A DNA stretch of 64,000 nucleotides from Coprothermobacter proteolyticus DSM 5265 (GCF_000020945.1 NC_011295.1:62001-126000); one strand, 5' to 3'. Positions 33,273-42,052 are shown, counted from the stretch's first letter. Made by a program: numbers and translations. Notes: generated by a model from the sequence alone, not told the origin.

Positions 33273-34820
33273 ATGAAGAATAGAAGAAGTTACTTGTGGT
33301 TGGGTGCCGTTGTTGCCATTCTATTGTTCTTATCGGCATATCTTCTTGTTAACGCTCGCTCTAGTACTTTAGCCTACGCACTGTCCGACGATGCAGTTAA
33401 CATGGACCCTTTGGAAGCAACGGATATAAACTCGTGGAATGTGATGAGTCAGATTTATGAAGGACTGATGAAGTTTCGGCCTTCTTCATTGGAAGTTGAG
33501 CCCTGTTTAGCGAGTTACTACGAGGTGAGCGATGATGGTCTGGTTTTCACCTTTTATCTCCAGAAAAACGTTCAGTTCCAAGATGGTGCACCTTTTGATG
33601 CTGATGCGGTGATTTGGAATGCAAGACGAGGCATGGAAAAAGCTGATACTTCCTACTATGCCAGCTTAGTGTGGGGAAGCGTTAAAGACGTACAAAAGCT
33701 TGGCAGCCACGTTGTGCGTTTTACTTTGAAAGAGTCCAGGGCAGATTTCCTCACCAATTTAGCACTGCCTTTTGGCGGCAGTATGGTCTCACCTAACGCC
33801 ACCGATCTAAAAAACAATCCTATAGGCACTGGGCCTTATAGGTTGGCAAATTGGGTTAGAAATAAAGCAATAACACTGGAGTACAACCGCAATTGGTGGC
33901 AGGGCAAGCTGACTGATGGAGTGGGCTTCAAGAGCGTGCGCTACTTGGTTGTGGACGACCCCGAAGAAGCAGTAAATCTACTCCGCCAGGGGAAGGTTCA
34001 CATTCTGAGCTATGTTCCTCCCGAGCTAGTTGAATCGCTTAATGCTGAGGCAAATGTTAGGCTGGTGGAGACTCAACTGCTGGCAACGTCTTTTCTTGGT
34101 TTTAATACCAAATCGGCCGTGTTAGCTGATGCAAGGGTTAGACAGTCGTTGTTATTCCTGCTCGATCAAGATTATCTAATCAAACACGTTTACAGCGGTT
34201 TTGCTTTGAGGAGCCAAGGTCCTCTGCCACCTGCATTGGAAAAGGAAATCGGATGCCGCTACCTATCGCCTAACTATGAGGTAGGTGTAAGATTGCTCAG
34301 AGAAGCTGGTTACAGCAAAGAGCGCCCTCTCAACTTGACTGTGGAAGTGCCGCTTGAGCCACGTGATTACATGCCCAGCGGTGGTGTGAAATTAGGTGAG
34401 GGCTTGAAGGAGGTCTATGAAAGCACTGGACTGGTGAAGGTCACCTTTGTTTACAAACCCTTCGAAAGTTTGCTAAGTGATCTCATGGAAGGCAAAGCTA
34501 CAGAAGCATTTGTGCTGGGTTGGAGCAGTGACAATGGACGTGCGGATAACATGTTAACACCACTTTTTCACAGCAAGAGCCCTTTGAACTTTTTTAAATA
34601 TGAGAATCCATTGGTGGACAAGTATTTGGAGGAAGCTCAGACGGAGTTAGATGAAAACAAGAGAGAAAAGCTTTACAGAGAAATTTGCGACATACTGCTG
34701 GAAGATACACCTGCTGCTTTTTTGCCAATTCCCATCTCTTTTAAAGCACTCGATGAGCGGCTAAAAGGATATAACGTTAATCCCATTAACATTGAACAGC
34801 TTTACTTTGTGCGATACTGA
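33273..34820 (+). CDS. oligopeptide ABC transporter substrate-binding protein (SBP_bac_5)
   Basis: Membrane-tethered binding protein of the DppA/OppA family, 515 residues (normal). The single N-terminal hydrophobic segment (10-28) lacks a lipobox Cys, so it is probably an uncleaved anchor. Family motifs: NMDPLEATDINSWNVMSQIYEGL at 43, the signature YEVSDDGLVFTFYLQKNVQFQDGAPFDADAV at about 85-115, and IGTGPYRLANWV near 188. No permease or ATPase genes are adjacent, so it must use a transporter encoded elsewhere or act as a sensor. It probably starts leaderless and heads a unit with the next two small genes. Confidence 0.85.
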   Translation: MKNRRSYLWLGAVVAILLFLSAYLLVNARSSTLAYALSDDAVNMDPLEATDINSWNVMSQIYEGLMKFRPSSLEVEPCLASYYEVSDDGLVFTFYLQKNVQFQDGAPFDADAVIWNARRGMEKADTSYYASLVWGSVKDVQKLGSHVVRFTLKESRADFLTNLALPFGGSMVSPNATDLKNNPIGTGPYRLANWVRNKAITLEYNRNWWQGKLTDGVGFKSVRYLVVDDPEEAVNLLRQGKVHILSYVPPELVESLNAEANVRLVETQLLATSFLGFNTKSAVLADARVRQSLLFLLDQDYLIKHVYSGFALRSQGPLPPALEKEIGCRYLSPNYEVGVRLLREAGYSKERPLNLTVEVPLEPRDYMPSGGVKLGEGLKEVYESTGLVKVTFVYKPFESLLSDLMEGKATEAFVLGWSSDNGRADNMLTPLFHSKSPLNFFKYENPLVDKYLEEAQTELDENKREKLYREICDILLEDTPAAFLPIPISFKALDERLKGYNVNPINIEQLYFVRY

Positions 34821-34840
34821 GGCGCTTAAAGGTTTATAAT

Positions 34841-35248
34841 ATGAAAATAATGGCTGAATACGTTATCAAAGAGATTGACTTTGAAAACTTAGAGAACATT
34901 TCTGTGGGATGGGACGAGTCCGCGTACGATGACGTGGATATCATGCTCATTAAGAGTTTCATATTGAATGAGCTGGAGCGCGAATACGGTGAAGGTACCC
35001 ACATTGAAGTGTATTCCTTGGGTGATCTCATCGAAAAAATGGAAAATCTGATTGGTGAACCAGTTTCACCCGAAGACTTACCTTTTGACCAAGTGGCTCG
35101 GCTCATGGACCGTTTCTTTGGTAAAGCGGTGAAGTTTTTTGTGGACGAAGAAGGGAATTTGTTCATTGCCCTGCTCGTGGATCTGTTACCCACCAGCTCT
35201 GATTTTATGACCACGCTTTGGAGATTTTGGAGCAACAACGATAAATAA
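34841..35248 (+). CDS. hypothetical acidic protein
   Basis: Unrecognised soluble protein of 135 residues, strongly acidic, predicted mixed alpha/beta (IDFENLENISVGWDES, VDIMLIKSFILNELEREYG, EDLPFDQVARLMDRFF). Two starts are possible. ATG 34841 has AAAGG 8 nt upstream. ATG 34850 lies 9 nt after TATAAT (34835-34840), so a transcript from that box could only use 34850. It is 20 bp after the peptide-binding gene and 34 bp before the next, so it is probably in the same unit. Confidence 0.6.
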   Translation: MKIMAEYVIKEIDFENLENISVGWDESAYDDVDIMLIKSFILNELEREYGEGTHIEVYSLGDLIEKMENLIGEPVSPEDLPFDQVARLMDRFFGKAVKFFVDEEGNLFIALLVDLLPTSSDFMTTLWRFWSNNDK

Positions 35249-35282
35249 CTAACACAACAACAAGTAAGGAGTGATGGCGAAC

Positions 35283-35741
35283 GTGCGCAAGTCTTATATG
35301 TGGTTCATTGCTTTAGTACTTGTAGCAGTACTGGTGCTGGCTGCTTGGTATTTGCATTCAGGCACCAACCGTGGGCTCACTGCAAAAACCGCTGTGGCAG
35401 TGGTGAGAGCCGACGATGTGGCTTATGAAGTGGCTTCAGCTCCGAAACCTGGCGACCTTCTGCTGGACCGTTACAACAAGCCCTATTTTGAAGTTGTTAC
35501 TGCCACCTACATGCCCTTCATGTATAGAACACAGAATGAACACGGTAATGTGGTTTACAGTCCTGACCCACAGCGTTATACCATGTTTGTTACGGTAAAG
35601 ACCATTGCACCTTTTTACGATGACGTGCCTGTGATGGCGAAGCAGCGCATAGTTGTGGGACGCTCACTCACGCTGGAAGGACCAAACTGGGCGGTATACG
35701 GCCGCGTAACTCAGCTTACTATTACTCCTGTTGAGAAGTAA
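35283..35741 (+). CDS. hypothetical membrane-anchored protein (DUF4330-like)
   Basis: One N-terminal membrane helix (about 5-26) followed by an external domain of about 125 residues rich in beta strands. GDLLLDRYNKPYFEV and VGRSLTLEGPNWAVYGRVTQLTI vaguely resemble DUF4330 proteins; this is uncertain. The frame is open to 35271, but AAGGAG at 35266-35271 is best spaced for GTG 35283. Function unknown; location beside a peptide-binding protein suggests an envelope role. Confidence 0.6.
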   Translation: MRKSYMWFIALVLVAVLVLAAWYLHSGTNRGLTAKTAVAVVRADDVAYEVASAPKPGDLLLDRYNKPYFEVVTATYMPFMYRTQNEHGNVVYSPDPQRYTMFVTVKTIAPFYDDVPVMAKQRIVVGRSLTLEGPNWAVYGRVTQLTITPVEK

Positions 35742-35773
35742 GGGTACTGCAAATACACATACACACATATAAT

Positions 35774-36685
35774 CTACGACGGCCAAAGAAAGGGCACCTT
35801 TTGGTGTAACAGTTCAATGTGTGCAGGTGTGAACCCTATAACTTCACCCTGTACGTAAACCAGCTCCTGGGTGTCGTTCACACTTAGCTCACGCGTTTTA
35901 ATGTGCGTAACTTTCGGGTGCGGTAAGTGTGTACCTTTAAAGGCTTTTGGCAGCAGCTTCAAGGTTTCCCAGCGTGTTAGTTGTTCCACAAACAGCACAT
36001 CCATGTAGCCGTCGTCAACAACTGCCATGGGCGCTATTTTTATGCCTCCTCCCACGTACTGACCAATCATGGCAAAGAGCATGTTGTAAAAGCCCTTGAA
36101 TGAGCCTTCTGGCGTTTCCAGTTTAAGGTGAACCGGTTTGTTCAGCCTTATTTCGGTGACGACTGCAGCGGCATAGCTCCAAGCACCTTTCAATGCGCCC
36201 TTCATGTTGTTTACCCTGAAAGAGACTTTAGCCGGAAAGCCCACACCGAAATCATTTACAGAGTACCTGACGGCGGTTTTTCCTTCAAAGTCGCAGTAGG
36301 TGATGCGCATTAAGTCAATCAGTCTGGTTTGGCCCAGTTTTATGACGTCAACTTGCTTAGTTAAGTCCTTTGCAGTCCCAGCGCTTTTTAGAAAATCATT
36401 GCCTGTGCCAATACCCAAAGCACCCATGGGAACTGGGAAATCCAGCTGTACCAAACCATTAAGTACCTCATTTACGGTGCCGTCGCCACCAGCGCTCACC
36501 ACAGCATCAACGCCGTTCTTTGCCAGCCTCACAGCAAGCTCGGTTGCCTGACCAGGAAACTCCGTAATCTCAACTAAGGTTTTGATGCCCGCTTCGTGGA
36601 GCATGGAAAGAACTTGTGGGAAGATCCGGCCTGCTTTACCCCTGCCGGCTGTGGGGTTAAGTACAATCCCTATGTTCTTGATCAT
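35774..36685 (-). CDS. diacylglycerol/lipid kinase family protein (YegS/DagK type)
   Basis: Cytosolic lipid kinase of the DAGK catalytic family, 303 residues (normal). [14 protein letters not shown] near residue 10, [15 protein letters not shown] near 65 (the GGDGT nucleotide loop) and [16 protein letters not shown] near 90 are diagnostic. [20 protein letters not shown] is the C-terminal family motif. It phosphorylates diacylglycerol or a similar lipid, recycling membrane lipid. It starts inside the 3' end of folE2 (29-bp overlap) with a weak AAGG SD, so it is the last gene of a queD-folE2-kinase unit. Confidence 0.88.
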
Positions 36686-37469
36686 TTGACCTTACTGATG
36701 ACTCCGATACTTCCGCTCTTTTCTCTTTAATGGCAACGGCATTGTGCGGGTGTATGGACTCGTAGCTGACCACCTTTATACGAAAGCAAGGGGATAAAGG
36801 ATCCAGTTTTAAGAACAGATCTTTGGCAATGTCTTCCACAAACTTTGGATTCAAATAGGCTTTTTCTGTGACGTATTTTTCATCAGGTCTCTTTAGCAGT
36901 GGATAAAGAGGTTGTGAAGCACTGCTTTCCACCAGTGCTATGACATCTTCAATCCACAGATCACCTTGCCAGCTAACCGTTACGTCCACACGTTGATTAT
37001 GGGCACCAAACTCGCTTATGTCTCGAGAGCAGGGGCAAAGTGAGTGAACTGGCACAGTCACGGTGGAGGTTACCACGTAGCCTCTGGTGGAGTTTAGTTC
37101 TGCTTTGAAAGAAGCGTCCACATACATGACGGTTTCCAATTTTGTTACTGGGGTACTTTTCTTTATGGCGAAGGGAAATGCCACTTCAATCATGGCTTTC
37201 GTTGCTTTCAAGCGTTCTTTTATGTCCTCCAGAGTAACTCTAAGGCGTGTTTGAGAAATCTCTTCCAAATGTTGGTACAGCACTTCCATGAACCGCGACA
37301 TGTGCGTTCCACGAAAAGAATGGGGAAAGTCCACACCAATGGAGAATGTCCCCACTGTGGGCTGCTTACCGCCTTCCTTGGTGCGCACTGTTATGGGCAG
37401 TCGCACATTCTCAATGCCTACATAATCCAGGGGTACGTTACGCGGGTCACGTTCGCTTTGCACATCACG
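36657..37469 (-). CDS. folE2: GTP cyclohydrolase FolE2 (GCYH-IB)
   Basis: Converts GTP to 7,8-dihydroneopterin triphosphate, the first step of folate and queuosine/7-deazaguanine synthesis. Family motifs are [20 protein letters not shown] at the start, [18 protein letters not shown], and [18 protein letters not shown] with the metal-binding Cys. Type IB enzymes accept Mn2+ in place of Zn2+. The frame is open to 37517, but ATG 37469 is preferred: it follows GAGAGGCG and fits family N-termini, giving 270 residues starting 9 nt after the queD stop. Adjacent queD supports the preQ0 route. Confidence 0.88.
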
Positions 37470-37477
37470 CATACCAG

Positions 37478-37861
37478 CTAATCGCCTCTCGATGCATCTG
37501 CTTTTATCTCCACCCATGAAGTAGCCGTTTCAAAAAGCTTCACTGAGGTTAGCACCAAACCGAGCTTCTCTACATGCGGCTTAAGGGTTTCAAACACCCA
37601 CATGGCAACAAGCTCTGTGCTGGGTTGTTCAAAATGGTCGTTTAGGTAAGAATGGTCAAGTTTGGAAAGCACTTCCTTGTTAACTAAGTCCTTTAGGTCA
37701 CCAAAATCCATCAGCAAGCCGTTCTCAAGCTCATTAGGTGTGCCGCAAACGGTTACTTCCAAGCGGTAAGTATGGCCGTGCAGTGCTTCGCACTTGCCCT
37801 TGTAGTTTGTCAAATTGTGGGCGGCATCAAAGGTGAAAGCTTTGGTTACACAAACATTCAT
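37478..37861 (-). CDS. queD: 6-carboxy-5,6,7,8-tetrahydropterin synthase QueD
   Basis: Makes 6-carboxytetrahydropterin from dihydroneopterin triphosphate, the second step of preQ0/queuosine synthesis. It has 127 residues (normal). Zinc ligands are H15 (FDAAHN), H28 and H30 (HGH), and C24 (KCEALHGH) fits the catalytic Cys. MDFGDLK and DHSYLN are family motifs. FolE2, encoded directly downstream, makes its substrate; queE and queC are not in the window. No SD precedes the ATG and a -10 box lies 9 nt upstream, so translation is probably (nearly) leaderless. Confidence 0.9.
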
Positions 37862-37870
37862 ACGTTAGAA

Positions 37871-37879
37871 AGTATAACA
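37871..37879 (-). promoter_or_regulatory. extended -10 directly before queD
   Basis: On the minus strand TG-T-TATACT, with the hexamer at 37876-37871, stands 9 nt before the queD ATG. The predicted leader is 2-3 nt. There is no SD. Confidence 0.5.
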
Positions 37880-37914
37880 CAAAAGCAGGTTTCGTCCTTC
37901 TAAGTTACAGGCTT

Positions 37915-38169
37915 TTACAAGCCTAAAGCGGGTAAAAGCATGGAGGTGATAAACCTTGCCAGCCACTGCGGGAAGGTGAGTAGGTAGCTGTAGGGAGTGT
38001 ACTGCAGCAGCAAAACAGCGCCTGCCGCGGACAGGAATAACCCTTTCATACCCACTTCATGAAGTAAGTAGTACCTCCTTATCTTCTTTTGAATGGGTTT
38101 CTTTTTCTTCTCCCATTCTTCGCTGTAATCTGCCACGCTTATTAAGTCGATAAAATCTAGGTCGTCCAC
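37915..38169 (-). CDS. small membrane protein behind the ECF sigma gene (possible anti-sigma)
   Basis: 84 residues: a charged cytoplasmic N-terminus (about 1-40, with EEWEKKKKPIQKKIRRYY) and two hydrophobic segments (about 42-60 and 66-84). A GTG start follows AAGGAGGTG. It begins 7 bp after the sigma-factor gene, the place where anti-sigma factors are usually encoded. No zinc-binding HxxxCxxC anti-sigma motif is present, so that role is only positional inference. Confidence 0.6.
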   Translation of the reverse strand: MDDLDFIDLISVADYSEEWEKKKKPIQKKIRRYYLLHEVGMKGLFLSAAGAVLLLQYTPYSYLLTFPQWLARFITSMLLPALGL

Positions 38170-38176
38170 GGTCTTT

Positions 38177-38617
38177 TTACACCTCCTTCCTTAGCTTCGC
38201 TTTGGCTCTATGGACAATGCTCTTTATGGTATTTTCCGGTTTCCCAATTAGCTCAGCCACTTCGTGGTAAGAAAGGCCTTCCTGGTACAGCAGCAAAAGT
38301 ACGCTGCGTTCCTCTTCTTTCAGGCTCTGCAAAAGCAGATGCACATCTTCAAAGTGATCCTTTCCAGCCGAAAGCTCATATCCTTCTTCCTCGTCAATCA
38401 AGGGCATTCTACTTCTAAGTACGTCCATGGCCCAGTTGTGGGCGATCTTGAACAAATAACCTTTGGGCGAAGACCAATCGATGCTGGAGCGCATGGCTCT
38501 AATAAACACTTCTTGTACACCGTCTTCGGCTTCCACTTCAGAAAGCCCCAAACGGCGCATGTAAGCGTAAAGCCTTTTACCGTAAAGCTCGAATGCTCTT
38601 TCTACCTCGTTCATCAT
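38177..38617 (-). CDS. ECF-type RNA polymerase sigma factor
   Basis: 146 residues, the size of a minimal group-4 sigma factor. Region 2 reads GKRLYAYMRRLGLSEVEAEDGVQEVFIRAM and the GYLFKIAHNWAMDVLRSR that melts the -10 box. Region 4 is the helix-turn-helix LLLYQEGLSYHEVAELIGKPENTIKSIVHRAKAKLR. Its ATG overlaps the stop of the adhesin-like gene (ATGA), so it is the fourth gene of the PspC operon and probably drives an envelope-stress response. Its target promoters were not identified. Confidence 0.9.
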   Translation of the reverse strand: MMNEVERAFELYGKRLYAYMRRLGLSEVEAEDGVQEVFIRAMRSSIDWSSPKGYLFKIAHNWAMDVLRSRMPLIDEEEGYELSAGKDHFEDVHLLLQSLKEEERSVLLLLYQEGLSYHEVAELIGKPENTIKSIVHRAKAKLRKEV

Positions 38618-39747
38618 GGCAGTTGCCTTATGTCCACGTTACCCATTTTCATATCCAAATGCAGTTTCATGGTTCCATTATATCCTTGTGGGTCAGAATC
38701 ATTGTTAAATCTACCAGCACCACCGACATTTTCTACTTCTACCTTTACACCTTGGGGCACTGTTAAGTTCAGATTGCCTGCAGAGGCTCTAACGGTGATC
38801 AAATCCACCACTGTGGAGGTGCTCACATTGATGTTTCCCGCCCTGCTGTCCACAGTGATGTCTTTAACATGCTCATTGAGTGCTAGGTTTATGTTTCCTG
38901 CGTAACTTCTTAAAATGATACTTTCAATCTGCGCGGCACTGTCAATGGTTATATCGCCCATCCGTGAATCTACTAGGATGGAGTTCATGGGCTGGGTTAT
39001 TTCCACATACAGAGAACCATAGCTGGCTGCAATGTCCACGGATGCAACCTGTGAGCCCAAAAACAAAGCGCCATTGCCTTCGCGTCCGCTTTGGGGCGTT
39101 AGCTCGTAAACGCCGCTAGCAGTTTTTCTAAACACGTACTGGTATGTGCCAAAGCCATACTCTTTTGAGGGCTGCTGTCCCACATAAAGTGAGCCAAAAT
39201 CCAAGTGAAATGACAGGGCAGAAGAGGTTTCTTCTTCCGCCCATGTCAGTGCCTCCAATGGGGTTGAGCGGAGGCCGTATATTTTCAGGGGGGCAGGGAA
39301 GGGGCGGTTACCTTTTCTTGCGGGGGTGTCATTGTAACCAGACCCTTGTTGTTGCTGCTGTTGCTGTTGTTGTCCCTGCCACTGAGGTTGGGGAGGTGTG
39401 AGCGTCTTAAAAATGTAAAATCCACCAATCACCACAGCCACACACAGCAGTGCGGCTACGATGTCTTTGGTCGGTGCAGGCATTAAGTACCTTACACCAT
39501 AGGTAATGAGTAGCCCACCCAGTAGATACCAAGGATCGGGGAGGGCAGAGTGTGCTACATACTCTTGCAGGGGGCTATAAGGTAAAACATACAGTATCCA
39601 AAGAACTCCTCCAATCACCAAGATTAACCCAAATAGTTGTGCAGTGGACAGTCTAACCCTAAACAGACCCAGCAGTGATTGTACAAAAAGCACCAGTAAC
39701 CAAACAAGAAAAATCACTGCAAAAAACTGGTTTACTGTCCAGCTCAC
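38614..39747 (-). CDS. membrane protein with DUF4097/LiaF-like beta-helical adhesin domain
   Basis: 377 residues. Four N-terminal helices (about 8-28, 36-55, 70-88, 93-112) resemble the LiaI/LiaF membrane part. A low-complexity linker with nine consecutive Gln follows, then a C-terminal right-handed beta-structure of repeating strands (YGSLYVEITQPM, MGDITIDSAAQI, AGNINLALNEHV, AGNINVSTSTVV, AGNLNLTVPQGV) typical of putative adhesin domains DUF4097/DUF2807. LiaF proteins monitor envelope damage. The GTG start follows AAAGGAGCGG and touches the preceding gene. Confidence 0.78.
   Translation of the reverse strand: MSWTVNQFFAVIFLVWLLVLFVQSLLGLFRVRLSTAQLFGLILVIGGVLWILYVLPYSPLQEYVAHSALPDPWYLLGGLLITYGVRYLMPAPTKDIVAALLCVAVVIGGFYIFKTLTPPQPQWQGQQQQQQQQQGSGYNDTPARKGNRPFPAPLKIYGLRSTPLEALTWAEEETSSALSFHLDFGSLYVGQQPSKEYGFGTYQYVFRKTASGVYELTPQSGREGNGALFLGSQVASVDIAASYGSLYVEITQPMNSILVDSRMGDITIDSAAQIESIILRSYAGNINLALNEHVKDITVDSRAGNINVSTSTVVDLITVRASAGNLNLTVPQGVKVEVENVGGAGRFNNDSDPQGYNGTMKLHLDMKMGNVDIRQLP
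39346..39372 (-). repeat. CAA/CAG triplet run encoding nine glutamines
   Basis: Nine glutamine codons in a row (CAA and CAG mixed) within the linker of the adhesin-like protein. Triplet runs can change length by slippage without breaking the frame, so linker length may vary between strains. Confidence 0.85.
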
Positions 39748-40283
39748 TATTTATCCGCTCCTTTGCTCTGGCGCTGTGTTTGGTTGTGGCTTATTAGGAG
39801 GACAAGGCCAATAACAATGAGTAGAACAGGAAGTGCCAAAGCGCGGGCAAGCTCGAAGTATGGCATCATCCAACGGGGAATAGTAATGATGGCATAGGAA
39901 GACAAGTTCTTGAACAGAATGACAGCTCCCACCACAAGTAATATGGCACCGAAAACTACCTTACCACTGACATGCTGCTCAGCTCCAGGTTCTTCTGCGG
40001 TGCTGCTAGCATACTGGCTGTAAACGTCCTCCACATAGCCTTCTACGGACGTGCCGTCTAAAGTAGCTGAAACCTTTGGCTGCTCGGGAATGATGACCCA
40101 GCCAATTATGTAAAGAATGGTAAAAAACGTGAAATTTCCAAAGAACATGAGCAGTAAGTAAATAATGCGTAGAAGCACTACATCCACTTGGAGGTACTCA
40201 GCAAGGCCACCAAGTACGCCACCTATGATGCGGTTTTTCCTACTCCTGTAGAGCTTTTTACTGCCGCCGCTGTTATTGCCCAT
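39747..40283 (-). CDS. PspC-domain membrane protein with C-terminal membrane pair
   Basis: 178 residues. The PspC domain occupies about 10-70: KLYRSRKNRIIGGVLGGLAEYLQVD, then a hydrophobic stretch ending IIGWVIIPEQP. A linker of about 45 residues and two further membrane spans (about 108-128 and 145-165) follow. PspC proteins sense or transmit membrane stress. GAAGGAGAAAG precedes the ATG, which lies inside the end of the upstream PspC gene (11-bp overlap). Confidence 0.85.
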   Translation of the reverse strand: MGNNSGGSKKLYRSRKNRIIGGVLGGLAEYLQVDVVLLRIIYLLLMFFGNFTFFTILYIIGWVIIPEQPKVSATLDGTSVEGYVEDVYSQYASSTAEEPGAEQHVSGKVVFGAILLVVGAVILFKNLSSYAIITIPRWMMPYFELARALALPVLLIVIGLVLLISHNQTQRQSKGADK

Positions 40284-40482
40284 AGCTTTCTCCTTCTGGT
40301 TCTAAAGGTATGATGATCCAAGCAATGATGTAAAGCGCTACTAATAAAGGCAAAATCAGGGTGAGCGCTGCTGTAATTAGCCTTAGTAGGTTCGTATCAA
40401 CATCCCAATTGAAGTAAGCTCTAAAGCCACCTATAACGCCGCCCAGAACTTTATCTGTCCTGCTGCGGTAAAGTTTTTTCAA
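40273..40482 (-). CDS. small PspC-domain protein
   Basis: 69 residues comprising just one PspC domain: KLYRSRTDKVLGGVIGGFRAYFNWD, a membrane stretch (about 34-55) and IIAWIIIPLEPEG. The start is TTG, with AGAGGTG 7 nt upstream. It is the first gene of a five-gene minus-strand unit (two PspC proteins, adhesin-like protein, sigma factor, small membrane protein) and probably a stress sensor or regulator at the membrane. Confidence 0.85.
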   Translation of the reverse strand: MKKLYRSRTDKVLGGVIGGFRAYFNWDVDTNLLRLITAALTLILPLLVALYIIAWIIIPLEPEGESYGQ

Positions 40483-40586
40483 CTATGAACACCTCTCTTT
40501 CTATTCTTTGTTTACTACTTAATATACTTGGAAAGACACCTTTAGGTTGCACAATGTAAAAATGGACACTGGGGAGGTTGCATAAG

Positions 40587-40943
40587 ATGAAATGGTGGGA
40601 AGTGGATTTTGAGCGCATTAAAGAAAGTGAAGAGTTTAAGAAACTTACTGGAGTGTGGCTGGAGCTAAAGTTAGGTTACTTAGTTTTTCACGTTCCAGTT
40701 AATTTGTTTTACCTGTCCTACGTGCTGGCAAAAAGTAGCGGCAAAGAACAGATTACATACACGTTGACAGGCGGTTTTGTGCTGCAGATTGCACTTTCAG
40801 ATGTTGAAAGGGTACTGTCCCACATCGAAAAGGGTGAAAAACCTTTTTCTCTTAATTTGGTAATTGACGGTAAAAAGCGAGAAGTTGTTGCTACTCCAGT
40901 GAAAGTGCCACCTTCCAGTGATGCCAATACACTGGAATCATGA
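40587..40943 (+). CDS. hypothetical protein
   Basis: 118 residues from ATG 40587, which lies 9 nt after GGGGAGG (the frame is open from a TTG at 40578). No domain recognised; alternating short strands and helices, one mildly hydrophobic segment (LGYLVFHVPVNLFYLSYVL). It diverges from the PspC operon, and its last 53 bp overlap the end of a convergent gene on the other strand, which supports a compact arrangement. Confidence 0.6.
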   Translation: MKWWEVDFERIKESEEFKKLTGVWLELKLGYLVFHVPVNLFYLSYVLAKSSGKEQITYTLTGGFVLQIALSDVERVLSHIEKGEKPFSLNLVIDGKKREVVATPVKVPPSSDANTLES

Positions 40944-41265
40944 TTAATAGATAGATTGCATTCCGACCCGCTATGGAATAGTTGTGGCGAAGAGCCACTT
41001 TTCTGTACTGAAGTTCCCTTTGTATTACAAATTCTTTCACCTCTTCCGGTGTGACACTACCCCCTCCAGCCGGTCCGTACTTTTCCCAAAGGAGCTGAGC
41101 CTTGGCATCCTCGTAGTTTATGCGGATAGGGCTCAGTGGAGGTTGTACTAAGATTCCAGACAGTTGTGAAACCAAGTTGCTGGCATAAAAGAGTACGAAC
41201 ATGAGCAGCACAAACGATGCCACATAGTAATAGACCTTCATTCCTGCTTTTTGTTTTTCCGTCAT
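40891..41265 (-). CDS. small two-TM protein, tandem family copy 4
   Basis: 124 residues. TM1 at about 10-30 (VYYYVASFVLLMFVLFYASNLV); an external or cytoplasmic middle with INYEDAKAQLLWEKYGPAGGGSVTPEEVKEFV; TM2 at about 102-118 (AIYLLIMIPVYWHHWKVALSLE). It shares this plan with three genes directly upstream. The initiator Met precedes TEKQKAG. Function unknown; the family may be related to DUF5671-type membrane proteins. It overlaps the convergent gene at 40587 by 53 bp. Confidence 0.7.
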   Translation of the reverse strand: MTEKQKAGMKVYYYVASFVLLMFVLFYASNLVSQLSGILVQPPLSPIRINYEDAKAQLLWEKYGPAGGGSVTPEEVKEFVIQRELQYRKVALRHNYSIAGRNAIYLLIMIPVYWHHWKVALSLE

Positions 41266-41287
41266 TGCACAGCTTCTCCTTGTCGAG

Positions 41288-41665
41288 CTACTCCAGTCTA
41301 CGGGCTACTTTCCAGTGGTACCAAAATACGGGGAAGCACACTACCAAAGAAATCACATTTCTTGCAGCCCCCTGATACCAAGAATATATCTGGAATTGTC
41401 GGTTTTTCTCCCTCTGCTCCTTTACGAAAGCTTGAACCTCTTGTGGTGCTACTGTTGTGTTCTCTGTTACCCCGTATTTTTCCCAAAGTAGTTGCCCTTT
41501 AGCATCTTCATAGTCCCACTGCCCCAGAATAAGAGGTGGAGGTGCCACTATGCCAATGACTTGCCACACAAGGCCGTTTAGGCTGTAGAGCATCATCATG
41601 AGTAAAATGAATGACACCGTGTAGAAGTAAGCCTGTTTTACAGTAATCTGTTCCATGTCAAACAA
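41288..41665 (-). CDS. small two-TM protein, tandem family copy 3
   Basis: 125 residues of the same plan: ITVKQAYFYTVSFILLMMML (TM1), WDYEDAKGQLLWEKYGVTENTTVAPQEVQAFV (middle), and NVISLVVCFPVFWYHWKVARRLE (TM2 and tail). WEKYG, EEV/QEV and HWKVA-LE are shared by the full-length copies. It lies 22 bp from the next copy downstream and 18 bp from the previous one, so the four are one transcript. No function assigned. Confidence 0.72.
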   Translation of the reverse strand: MFDMEQITVKQAYFYTVSFILLMMMLYSLNGLVWQVIGIVAPPPLILGQWDYEDAKGQLLWEKYGVTENTTVAPQEVQAFVKEQREKNRQFQIYSWYQGAARNVISLVVCFPVFWYHWKVARRLE

Positions 41666-41683
41666 GTCCTCTTCTGCACATGG

Positions 41684-42052
41684 TCATTCCAAAGTGCGAG
41701 CAATTTTCCAGTGATACCAGTAAAGAGGGACGATTACTGCCAAATAAAGTGCATTTTTTGCTACGACCTGCCAGTTGTAATAAAGCGTTAGCCTTTGGCT
41801 TTCCTTTTCTTTTTGATCTATGAAGGTTTGTACTTCCTCGGGCGTGACGGTCACGTTTTCAGTGGTGCCGTATTTTTCCCAAAGTAGCTGACGCTTTGCA
41901 TCCTCGTAGTTCCACGTGCCAGCGGTCAGGGGAGGTAAAATGGTTATCTGAACTAACTGCCACAAGAGACTGCCCACATTAAAGAGAATTAGCAGAAGTA
42001 GCACCAGAGAAACGGCGTAAAAATAAACCTTTTTAGCTGTCCAGTTTTGCAT
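41684..42052 (-). CDS. small two-TM protein, tandem family copy 2
   Basis: 122 residues: WTAKKVYFYAVSLVLLLLILF (TM1), WNYEDAKRQLLWEKYGTTENVTVTPEEVQTFI (middle), NALYLAVIVPLYWYHWKIARTLE (TM2). Closest to copy 3 through the middle and to copy 1 at the N-terminus (W-T-x-KKVYFYA). The middle region is highly charged and helical. Function unknown. Confidence 0.72.
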   Translation of the reverse strand: MQNWTAKKVYFYAVSLVLLLLILFNVGSLLWQLVQITILPPLTAGTWNYEDAKRQLLWEKYGTTENVTVTPEEVQTFIDQKEKESQRLTLYYNWQVVAKNALYLAVIVPLYWYHWKIARTLE

